Shown here piece after piece: positions 8,656-12,428 of a stretch of 12,428 nucleotides of DNA. Source of the DNA: JAICLL01 sp035252155 (GTDB lineage: Bacteria; Planctomycetota; Planctomycetia; Pirellulales; JAICIG01). The translations under genes were made by a program, and so were the position numbers. Position 1 is the first letter of the stretch. Each line of letters opens with the position of its first letter. Under the pieces are notes generated by a model. That model had not been told where the DNA came from. It worked only from the letters and a program-made list of their open reading frames with translations, and did no database searches. The stretch covers positions 1-12,428 of the forward strand of contig DATFDL010000521.1 of NCBI GenBank assembly GCA_035252155.1, written 5' to 3'.

Positions 8656-9022
8656 GAAAGTCAGTAAAACCTCGCTGGTCCTCGAATGCAACCGCCCCGA
8701 TGTTCGCCGCCGTTGACGTGTTTTATGACGGCAGATCAGTTAGCTCGTGGCACAACCTGACACTCAGCGTCCGACGGAGGTCCAAACTTTTGTAGGGTGT
8801 GCATCGCCCACCAAGACACGCGGCGGGTTGAATTCATCTGGTCGGCGGGCCGTCCGTAGGTGTAAGCACCTTCGTATAGAACAAGGCCAAGTGGCATTCG
8901 GCCATAGCAAGGTACTCTCTTATCCGGTGAGATTCAAAGCTGCAGCGTGCAGCCATGCATCGAGCACTTGACGCAGCGAATCGGCGGGCCTCTAACTATT
9001 TCATTTCCCAAGAAGGCGAACC
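8656..9022. other. Intergenic region, no gene seen
   Basis: About 370 bp separate two divergent genes, so promoters for both must lie here, but I cannot place a confident -35/-10 pair. A segment at 8792-8812 (GTAGGGTGTGCATCGCCCAC) resembles a short GTAGGGTG...CACC intergenic repeat that I recall from planctomycetes. The three-frame content is not protein-like. GAAGGCG 4-5 nt before the ATG at 9023 is a weak ribosome binding site. Confidence 0.4.
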
Positions 9023-10312
9023 ATGCTCGATTACCAAGCCTGGGTCCGTCGCGCCGTCGATTATGTCAAGGCAATTCCGCCGCTGCCCGGGGATTTCGAG
9101 GTAAGCGGCGGCGTGCAACCGCCCATCGACGCATTGACAGTCGATCGGCTGGCGGAGCGATGCCGACTGGCCATACCCGATTCGTTGCGGCGGCTTTGGA
9201 CGAGCGGAACCTCTGGTTCCGATCTTCGATATCACTGGGAATCGATCCCCACGAAGTTGAAGCACCAAGTGCGTTTGGCAAGCGGTGACCGTTTCGCTGA
9301 TCGCGTCTGGGGAGGACCGGAACTGCTGCCCGCCGATGAAGTTGTGGATCTGTCGCACCATTTTCCATCCTGGGCGGAAGGAATGCGCCCGCAAAACCCC
9401 AAAGACGCGCGCCTCTGGGACCATTCGTTGCCACTGGTACCAGTGGGTGACGGCGATTATATCGGCTTATACGTCCGCGACGATTTGGTTGATCCGCCGG
9501 TAGTCTACCTGTGTCACGAAGGCTCCGGCGGGAGTGACATCTTGGCCGCTAAACTCGACACGTTCCTCGAAAGTTGGGAGAACCTGTGTTATGTCGGCAT
9601 TGATTTCGTGGTGAACTTTTGCGACCCGGACACGGGTTGGTTGGCTGTCGATAAGTATCCGGCCGAGCTAGAGGCGCTGCAGACACTGCTGCGGGGCCAA
9701 GTTCGTAGTGGCTTAATGTCGACGCCGCTCGTTGCATCCGAGCAAGATTGGCTGACAGCGCGAAATCCGAACCGGATGCTCAACTGGCTCGAAGAGCATG
9801 GATTGCTTGATGAACGGAAGCTACGTCTGTACTGCGTTGCTTGTTGTCGACGAGTTCAAAACCGGCTGACCGATGCCGGGCGACGCGCCATTGATGTTTC
9901 GTTGCGGTATGCCGATGGTCTGGCGACCGCGGAAGAACTGGCCGCAGCGCGTCTTGCGCTCTCGAATAGCTTCGTGATCGATAGCGTTGTCTATGCTGCG
10001 GTCGACGGGCGGTCGTGGATATCGTCAGACATTAGCGAAAGTCTTGACGACCCGGACGATGAACGTGAAATGATGGCCCACGCGGATCTCGTCCGACATA
10101 TTCTTGGCAACCCATTTCGACAAACCATGAAAAAAACGAATTACAGCGGGGTTGTGAGGCGATTGGCCGAGCGGCTTTACGACGGAGAGGCCGTGAGAGA
10201 AGATCTGTATGCCGCACTTGCGAACGATGGCCAACGCGAGCTGGCAGGGCATTTCTGCGCAGACGACCATCCCAAGGGCTGCTGGGCCCTGGATGAGATT
10301 CTGGGCAAGTAG
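9023..10312 (+). CDS. SUKH/SMI1-KNR4-like protein with planctomycete C-terminal module
   Basis: This is a 429-aa cytoplasmic protein with no signal peptide or membrane segment. Residues about 30-200 fit the SUKH (SMI1/KNR4) fold: ALTVDRLAERCRLAIPDSLR opens it, LWTSGTSGSDLRYHWE follows, and VPVGDGDYIGLYVRD then VVYLCHEGSGG form the central strands. Residues about 245-429 match a module seen mostly in Gemmata-type and related planctomycete proteins. That module has RMLNWLEEHGLLDERKLRLY, CVACCRRV, RYADGLATAEELAAAR, VRHILGNPFR and the terminal GCWALDEILGK. SUKH proteins are often immunity proteins against polymorphic toxins, but planctomycetes carry many stand-alone paralogues of unknown role. 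No toxin gene is adjacent. The family assignment is from remembered patterns. Confidence 0.82.
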   Translation: MLDYQAWVRRAVDYVKAIPPLPGDFEVSGGVQPPIDALTVDRLAERCRLAIPDSLRRLWTSGTSGSDLRYHWESIPTKLKHQVRLASGDRFADRVWGGPELLPADEVVDLSHHFPSWAEGMRPQNPKDARLWDHSLPLVPVGDGDYIGLYVRDDLVDPPVVYLCHEGSGGSDILAAKLDTFLESWENLCYVGIDFVVNFCDPDTGWLAVDKYPAELEALQTLLRGQVRSGLMSTPLVASEQDWLTARNPNRMLNWLEEHGLLDERKLRLYCVACCRRVQNRLTDAGRRAIDVSLRYADGLATAEELAAARLALSNSFVIDSVVYAAVDGRSWISSDISESLDDPDDEREMMAHADLVRHILGNPFRQTMKKTNYSGVVRRLAERLYDGEAVREDLYAALANDGQRELAGHFCADDHPKGCWALDEILGK

Positions 10313-10341
10313 AACCGGAAGTTCCGACACGACTCTTTCAG

Positions 10342-10400
10342 AGACACCGGCGGCAGTCGAACCCGCTAAAATCCGTAGACGACCGCTGCACGGCGGTGCC
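10342..10400 (-). ncRNA. Minimal tRNA-like element (acceptor stem plus T-arm)
   Basis: On the minus strand GGCACCG (from 10400) pairs with CGGTGTC (ending 10343), 7 bp with one G-T. A T-arm GCGGG-TTCGACT-GCCGC (four of five pairs) stacks on it. Only 27 nt lie between acceptor and T-arm, against about 41 in a normal tRNA, so a D-arm and an anticodon arm cannot both fit. This may be a deletion remnant or a tRNA-like end structure. No encoded CCA. Confidence 0.35.
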
Positions 10401-10401
10401 C

Positions 10402-10482
10402 CAGGCAGTTGCCATGCCTGAAAACGCACGGTTGCACTGCCTTCGGCATCTGTTCACGTGCAAGTTGTTCAGAAGAGCCGTT
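10402..10482. other. Hairpin-rich spacer
   Basis: CAGGCA (10402-10407) pairs perfectly with TGCCTG (10415-10420) around a 7-nt loop. On the minus strand this looks like an anticodon arm with GCA in the Cys position, but no cognate acceptor or T-arm surrounds it. The next 60 nt hold further weak pairings (CTGCC-TTC-GGCA). It is probably eroded tRNA-array DNA. Confidence 0.3.
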
Positions 10483-10590
10483 TGCTTTTTTCGAACCCGC
10501 GATCTCCACCGTGACAGGGTCGGACTCGAACCCACAGCATCTCTGGTTCTAAGCCGGAGTGGTCTGCCGTTGCCTACCGAGCCAGCAGGT
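10483..10590 (-). pseudogene. Overlapping tRNA relics, Leu(UAG)-like and Asp(GUC)-like
   Basis: Two anticodon-arm-like hairpins appear on the minus strand. One has loop CTTAGAA (10547-10553), anticodon UAG, in an imperfect stem, followed by a T-arm GTGGG-TTCGAGT-CCGAC with one mismatch. The second has loop CTGTCAC (10511-10517), anticodon GUC. It is followed by AGATC and GCGGG-TTCGA exactly as in tRNA-Asp, but the T-arm then dissolves into AAAAAAGC. The T-arm of the first doubles as the D-loop region of the second. Neither has a matching acceptor stem. I read this as the decayed downstream end of the array. Confidence 0.45.
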
Positions 10591-10593
10591 AAG

Positions 10594-10666
10594 TAGTCCC
10601 GGACAGACTCGCACTGTCGATCGTCACCTTGTAAGGGTGCTGCCTTCGCTGCTAGGCCACGGGACA
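10594..10666 (-). tRNA. tRNA-Val(UAC), atypical elbow
   Basis: The 73 nt fold as a cloverleaf: acceptor TGTCCCG/CGGGACT (six of seven pairs, T-T at the end), D-stem GCCT/AGGC, anticodon stem CACC/GGTG with loop CTTACAA (anticodon UAC), and perfect T-stem GACAG/CTGTC. The T-loop is TGCGAGT, with G where position 55 is normally U. The D-loop AGCAGCGA lacks the paired GG, so both halves of the D-loop/T-loop contact are missing. It starts 1 nt after the preceding tRNA-Gln(CUG), so the two must be processed from one transcript. No encoded CCA. Confidence 0.7.
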
Positions 10667-10667
10667 G

Positions 10668-10743
10668 TTCCGGGGGTTGGAATCGAACCAACGACCTCCT
10701 GGGTCAGGGCCAGGTATCGCCTACCAGCAGCGACAGCCCCGGA
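10668..10743 (-). tRNA. tRNA-Gln(CUG)
   Basis: Acceptor TCCGGGG/CCCCGGA is perfect (7 bp). The D-stem GTCG/CGAT encloses an 11-nt loop with GG. The anticodon stem CCTGG/CCAGG is perfect, with loop CCCTGAC. The T-arm GTTGG-TTCGATT-CCAAC is perfect. The anticodon is CUG. Position 33 is C rather than the near-universal U. Discriminator A, no encoded CCA. It is followed 1 nt later by the Val gene. Confidence 0.85.
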
Positions 10744-10779
10744 TCAACTATTCATGGGACACGAACATCGCCCTGAAAG

Positions 10780-10850
10780 TTCGGGGAGAAGGATTTGAAC
10801 CTTCACGACCTGCTTCAAAGACAGGCGGCCTACCGTTAGCCGATCCCCGA
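10780..10850 (-). tRNA. tRNA-Gln(UUG)
   Basis: This is a 71-nt cloverleaf: acceptor TCGGGGA/TCCCCGA (perfect), D-stem GGCT/GGCC with 7-nt loop AACGGTA, anticodon stem CCTGT/GCAGG with loop CTTTGAA (anticodon UUG), and T-arm GAAGG-TTCAAAT-CCTTC (perfect). Together with the CUG gene 36 nt downstream it would read both Gln codons. Confidence 0.88.
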
Positions 10851-10856
10851 ATTTTC

Positions 10857-10871
10857 GGCGGCAAAGCCGCC
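10857..10871. repeat. Hairpin GGCGGC-AAA-GCCGCC
   Basis: A perfect 6-bp stem has an AAA loop and is flanked by ATTTT and TAAAT. It lies right at the 5' end of tRNA-Gln(UUG) and corresponds in position to the longer hairpin at 11820. No T-run follows on either strand. Confidence 0.5.
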
Positions 10872-10881
10872 TAAATAGAGA

Positions 10882-10993
10882 GAGTTGAGAAGAGAAAGTA
10901 GAAAGTAGGGAAGACGTTTGTCGGTGGGCGGATTATCGGCCACCTTTGCCCTTTCTCTTCTCAACTCGATCTGCTCTCGACTTTCTACTTTCC
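10882..10993. repeat. Inverted-repeat element, copy 1
   Basis: A perfect 17-bp inverted repeat (10882-10898 and 10951-10967, purine-rich GAGTTGAGAAGAGAAAG) is nested with an 11-bp one (10895-10905 with 10981-10991, AAAGTAGAAAG). The 52-nt centre is unique. A second copy with the same arms and a different centre is at 11847-11957. No ORF inside. Confidence 0.75.
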
Positions 10994-10999
10994 GGCCCA

Positions 11000-11054
11000 G
11001 TGCCGACATGGCGGCTTGAACAACCCGCATCCTCAGCCGCTTATACGCGGGCAC
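11000..11054 (-). pseudogene. tRNA-Glu relic without T-arm
   Basis: The 15 nt at 11027-11041 are identical to 12029-12043 in the D-arm of the intact tRNA-Glu, and TTCAAGCC of the anticodon arm is also kept. The ends can still pair (GTGCCCG with TCGGCAC, six of seven), but there is no T-arm and both the D-stem and anticodon stem are broken. It lies in the same repeat context as the intact Glu gene, so it is probably its decayed duplicate. Confidence 0.55.
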
Positions 11055-11057
11055 AAA

Positions 11058-11170
11058 GTAGCAGGCACACTCCGTGTGCCGTCGCTTTCGACCGAGCGAG
11101 GGCGGCCTTCTGCCTGCGGGAGCTGCGCGAACACGCCCAAAGTTGCGGCACACTCCAGCGTGCCTACTAC
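11058..11170. mobile_element. MITE-like element, copy 1 (113 bp)
   Basis: It begins GTAGCAGGCACACTCCGTGT and ends GCACACTCCAGCGTGCCTAC plus TAC, forming imperfect terminal inverted repeats. The left end also contains the hairpin GGCACAC-TCC-GTGTGCC. It shares the block ACGCCCAAAGTTGCGGCAC (11133-11151) with the copy at 12061-12171. Non-coding, so any movement would need a transposase from elsewhere. Confidence 0.7.
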
Positions 11171-11184
11171 TGAGCGCTGCTGAG

Positions 11185-11259
11185 CTGCGGTGGCAGGAAT
11201 CGAACCTGCGTCGGGGCGGTTAACAGCCGCCTACCCGTACCAGCACGGGTCCCACCGCA
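11185..11259 (-). tRNA. tRNA-Asn(GUU)
   Basis: This is a 75-nt cloverleaf with all stems perfect: acceptor TGCGGTG/CACCGCA, D-stem ACCC/GGGT, anticodon stem GGCGG/CCGCC with loop CTGTTAA (anticodon GUU), and T-arm GCAGG-TTCGATT-CCTGC. Discriminator G, as expected for bacterial Asn. It starts 3 nt after tRNA-Gly ends. Confidence 0.92.
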
Positions 11260-11262
11260 AAG

Positions 11263-11333
11263 AGCACCCAGCCGGAGTCGAACCGGCACTTTCTGCATGG
11301 CAAGCAGATAGGCTTCCGCTACATCATGGGTGC
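11263..11333 (-). tRNA. tRNA-Gly(GCC), degenerate D-arm
   Basis: Acceptor GCACCCA/TGGGTGC, anticodon stem TCTGC/GCAGA with loop TTGCCAT (anticodon GCC) and T-arm GCCGG-TTCGACT-CCGGC are perfect, and the discriminator is U as in bacterial Gly. The D region (ATGTAGCGGAAGCCTA) forms at most two pairs (GC-GGAA-GC) instead of three or four. Length 71 nt. It is separated from tRNA-Asn by 3 nt. Confidence 0.82.
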
Positions 11334-11367
11334 GTGGGGGGAAACCGAATTGTCAAAGATCGGACGA

Positions 11368-11438
11368 GGGACTAGGGGCTCGGGACTTGGGGCTAGGGAA
11401 GAAGCACACCGCAACCCTAGTCCCGAGCCCCTAGCCCC
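11368..11438. repeat. 24-bp inverted repeat, GGGGCTCGGGAC type
   Basis: Arms 11368-11391 and 11415-11438 match in 22 of 24 positions with a 23-nt centre. The arms are built from repeated GGGGCT/GGGACT units. This would form a strong hairpin between tRNA-Gly and tRNA-Lys. No T-run flanks it. I recall similar GGGGCTAGGGGCTCGGGA repeats in Pirellulales. Confidence 0.75.
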
Positions 11439-11446
11439 ACTTGTAC

Positions 11447-11518
11447 TGGGGTCGGAGGGAGTCGAACCCTCACCTTGCCGCTTAAAAGGCGGATACGCTG
11501 CCGTTACGCCACAACCCC
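11447..11518 (-). tRNA. tRNA-Lys(UUU)
   Basis: This is a 72-nt cloverleaf: acceptor GGGGTTG/CGACCCC (one T-G), D-stem GCGT/GCGT (G-T, C-G, G-C, T-G) with loop AACGGCA, anticodon stem CCGC/GCGG with loop CTTTTAA (anticodon UUU), and T-arm GAGGG-TTCGACT-CCCTC (perfect). Discriminator A. The terminal anticodon pair is T-C. Confidence 0.87.
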
Positions 11519-11592
11519 GTGTCGCTGGTGTGGCGTATGCGTTTGAATCGCTGTGGTTGTCGCATGTTGTGGATCCTCATTGGTGATCAAAC

Positions 11593-11664
11593 TAGTCCGA
11601 GGTGGAGTCGAACCAACCGCCGGCGACGTATCAGATCGCCATGCTTCCGTTACAACACCGGACT
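11593..11664 (-). tRNA. tRNA-Ile(GAU)
   Basis: This is a 72-nt cloverleaf: acceptor AGTCCGG/TCGGACT (one G-T), three-pair D-stem TTGT/GCAT, anticodon stem GCGAT/GTCGC with loop CTGATAC (anticodon GAU), and T-stem GTTGG/CCACC with one T-C mismatch. Unlike most Ile(GAU) genes it is not in an rRNA spacer. Confidence 0.82.
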
Positions 11665-11672
11665 GTATCCAA

Positions 11673-11741
11673 GTAGCCCCGGCACTCCGTGGCGGGGACG
11701 TCTCCAAAGGCGACCGCTCCGCCACGGAGTGTCGGAGCTAC
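11673..11741. mobile_element. MITE-like palindromic element (69 bp)
   Basis: The terminal inverted repeats of 23 bp match in 21 positions: GTAGCCCCGGCACTCCGTGG at the left, CCACGGAGTGTCGGAGCTAC at the right. A 23-nt centre contains a smaller CGTCTCC/GGCGACCG region. It is non-coding and squeezed between the Ile and Pro genes, ending 5 nt before tRNA-Pro. It is unrelated in sequence to the elements at 11058 and 12061 beyond the GTAG start. Confidence 0.7.
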
Positions 11742-11746
11742 CTAAG

Positions 11747-11818
11747 TCGGGATGGTGGGAGTCGAACCCACTCGCTCGTGCTCCCAAGGCACGCGGGCCG
11801 CCGTTACCCTACATCCCG
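11747..11818 (-). tRNA. tRNA-Pro(UGG)
   Basis: This is a 72-nt cloverleaf with every stem intact: acceptor CGGGATG/CATCCCG, D-stem GGGT/GCCC with loop AACGGCG, anticodon stem CGTGC/GCACG with loop CTTGGGA (anticodon UGG), and T-arm GTGGG-TTCGACT-CCCAC. The C1-G72 pair is a usual bacterial tRNA-Pro feature. Discriminator A. Confidence 0.92.
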
Positions 11819-11819
11819 A

Positions 11820-11844
11820 TTTTTGGCCGCGAAGCGGCCAAAAA
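11820..11844. repeat. Perfect 11-bp palindrome TTTTTGGCCGC
   Basis: Arms 11820-11830 and 11834-11844 pair perfectly around GAA. The Ts lie inside the stem on the 5' side on both strands, so it is not a normal intrinsic terminator. It lies 1 nt upstream of tRNA-Pro and parallels the hairpin at 10857. Confidence 0.6.
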
Positions 11845-11846
11845 TA

Positions 11847-11957
11847 GAAAGTTGAGAAGGGAAAGTAGAAAGTAGAACAGACATTGCCCAGCGGACGGAC
11901 CCGAGTCACCCTCGGCCTTTCTCTTCTCAACTCGGTCTACTCTCGACTTTCTACTCT
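11847..11957. repeat. Inverted-repeat element, copy 2
   Basis: Arms GTTGAGAAGGGAAAG (11851-11865) and 11917-11931 match in 14 of 15 positions. A nested AGTAGAAAG (from 11864) pairs with CTTTCTACT (11947-11955). The organisation and arm sequence match the copy at 10882-10993; the centre differs. Confidence 0.7.
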
Positions 11958-11983
11958 CTTGTTCAACGGTGACACGTCTCAAA

Positions 11984-12056
11984 TAGCTCGTCGGGGAGTC
12001 GAACCCCGGCCTCCGGCTTGAAGGGCCGGCATCCTCAGCCGCTAGACGAACGAGCC
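11984..12056 (-). tRNA. tRNA-Glu(UUC), C33 variant
   Basis: This is a 73-nt cloverleaf: acceptor GGCTCGT/ACGAGCT (one G-T), D-stem GTCT/GGAT with loop AGCGGCTGA, perfect anticodon stem CCGGC/GCCGG, and perfect T-arm CGGGG-TTCGACT-CCCCG. TCGTCTAGCGG is a standard tRNA-Glu start. The anticodon loop is CCTTCAA: the anticodon UUC is in place but position 33 is C. It has a decayed partner at 11000-11054. Confidence 0.87.
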
Positions 12057-12060
12057 ATTC

Positions 12061-12171
12061 GTAGCAGGCACGCTCCGCATGCCGCAGCTTTCGATCGGCC
12101 AACGCCGATCTTCGGACTGCGGAACTACGCGAATACGCCCAAAGTTGCGGCACGCGGAGCGTGCCTACTAC
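12061..12171. mobile_element. MITE-like element, copy 2 (111 bp)
   Basis: The terminal inverted repeats of 18 bp have one mismatch: GTAGCAGGCACGCTCCGC at the left, GCGGAGCGTGCCTACTAC at the right. It shares 19 identical bases (12135-12153) with the copy at 11058-11170. It begins 4 nt after the 5' end of the tRNA-Glu gene on the minus strand. Non-coding. Confidence 0.75.
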
Positions 12172-12195
12172 TTTGCAGGGACTGTGCCTACTTAG

Positions 12196-12288
12196 TGGGT
12201 CGGGAGGCGCTCGAATCCTCGTCTCCTGGTTTTCAGCCAAGTGCCGGGCACCGACGCGCAGCGTTGGTCGCCTCTCAGCTACCGGCCC
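12196..12288 (-). tRNA. tRNA-Phe(GAA)-like with D-loop hairpin insertion
   Basis: The anticodon arm is classic Phe: stem CTTGG/CCAGG with loop CTGAAAA. The acceptor GGGCCGG/CCGACCC pairs at six of seven positions. The T-arm GAGGA-TTCGAGC-GCCTC lacks the normally invariant G53-C61 pair (A-G here). Between position 9 and the anticodon arm there are 38 nt instead of about 17. The D-stem can be GCTG/CGGC, and inside it a second hairpin ACCAACGC-TGC-GCGTCGGT forms (seven of eight pairs). Total 93 nt without a long variable arm. It may be non-functional or a novel tRNA-like RNA. It is the first gene of the array. Confidence 0.65.
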
Positions 12289-12309
12289 ATGATTTGGTGG
12301 TCGCCAACG

Positions 12310-12343
12310 AAAAAAGGCCCGGTGTCTCGTGACACCGGGCCTT
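12310..12343 (-). terminator. Strong rho-independent terminator
   Basis: The 13-bp perfect stem AAGGCCCGGTGTC (12314-12326) pairs with 12331-12343 around TCGT, and on the minus strand a T-run follows (A-run 12310-12315). It ends a minus-strand gene lying to the right and sits only about 20 nt before the tRNA array. Confidence 0.88.
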
Positions 12344-12390
12344 GGATGAGCCTTGCTTTGCCGCACCGGCCGGCAGGCCGGGCAAGAAAC

Positions 12391-12428
12391 TCAGTGGCCG
12401 AGCGTCACAAGCGCAACGGATGCGCGGG
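12391..12428 (-). CDS. Possible C-terminus of a minus-strand gene (partial)
   Basis: The minus-strand frame ASVALVTLGH ends in TGA at 12391-12393, about 48 nt before the strong minus-strand terminator. The terminator makes an upstream gene near certain. Which stop codon is its own cannot be settled from 38 bases, because another frame also stops here (PAHPLRL). No family can be named. Confidence 0.25.
   Translation of the reverse strand, partial: RASVALVTLGH

Noticed and set aside
8792..8812. Regulatory stem-loop GTAGGGTG...CCCACC
   Set aside because: Only four or five pairs form, and the segment looks like a generic intergenic repeat. No evidence ties it to either neighbouring gene.
10358..10383. 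Amber-suppressor tRNA with anticodon CUA in the minimal element
   Set aside because: The loop GTCTACG can be drawn in a weak stem with G-T pairs, but there is no room for a proper anticodon arm and D-arm, so the reading is arbitrary.
10313..10420. tmRNA 3' end suggested by GCGGGTTCGACT
   Set aside because: No tag-peptide reading frame, no matching tmRNA 5' acceptor and no pseudoknots are visible. A 7-bp acceptor is found locally instead, so a truncated tRNA-like element is the better reading.
10396..11375. Several short plus-strand frames with peptides such as GVEPTAS, GIEPTTS and GVEPALS
   Set aside because: These are the well-known false translations of the reverse strand of tRNA T-arms (GGxTCGAACC). 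They mark the tRNA genes and are not proteins.
11820..11844. Intrinsic terminator at the TTTTTGGCCGC palindrome
   Set aside because: The T-run precedes and is part of the stem on both strands; no T-run follows the GC stem in either direction.
10396..12340. CRISPR array because of recurring similar segments
   Set aside because: The recurring parts are tRNA arms and inverted-repeat elements with irregular spacing. There are no uniform direct repeats or spacers and no cas genes.

Overview
The window looks like the chromosome of a planctomycete, probably Pirellulales-like. This rests on gene families rather than on any single marker. There is a Tat-exported Gfo/Idh/MocA oxidoreductase, and a giant exported protein with a beta-propeller and a PVC-type cytochrome c domain (CxxCH). 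There is also a CHAT protein carrying a PDZ domain, and a SUKH protein whose C-terminal module is expanded in planctomycetes. The DNA is GC-rich and leaves wide, decayed intergenic spaces.

Layout. Positions 1-1830 hold a fragment of an IS30-family transposase running, in another frame, straight into a CHAT-PDZ protease-like gene that has lost its natural 5' end. Positions 1831-2758 are mostly gene debris: a minus-strand terminator, two small doubtful ORFs and a frameshifted relic. Positions 2759-7662 hold a divergent pair, a secreted Gfo/Idh/MocA oxidoreductase (minus) and a PVC dehydrogenase/cytochrome c protein (plus). They are separated by about 550 bp that contains an apparent aminotransferase tail and an orphan signal-peptide ORF. 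Positions 7705-8655 encode a CtBP/phosphoglycerate-dehydrogenase-like D-2-hydroxyacid dehydrogenase (minus), convergent with the cytochrome gene across a compact terminator. Positions 9023-10312 encode a SUKH/SMI1-type protein.

The right-hand 2 kb (10342-12288) is a minus-strand tRNA array. By folding I can support ten tRNA genes, in transcription order Phe(GAA), Glu(UUC), Pro(UGG), Ile(GAU), Lys(UUU), Gly(GCC), Asn(GUU), Gln(UUG), Gln(CUG) and Val(UAC). A Glu-like relic and degenerate tRNA-like pieces lie among and after them. Several members are abnormal. The Phe gene has a hairpin inserted in its D-loop, the Glu and Gln(CUG) genes have C instead of U at position 33, and the Val gene lacks both sides of the D-loop/T-loop elbow contact. 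Between the tRNAs sit at least four kinds of inverted-repeat element. A hairpin / inverted-repeat / tRNA-Glu / MITE module occurs twice in the same order, which suggests growth by segmental duplication followed by decay.

How the genes work together. The oxidoreductase and the cytochrome/propeller protein are both predicted to be exported and may act in periplasmic oxidation of carbohydrates; this is inference from families and adjacency. The CHAT and SUKH genes belong to families used in regulated proteolysis and toxin immunity, but nothing here links them to one another. The tRNA array is the most distinctive part of the window.
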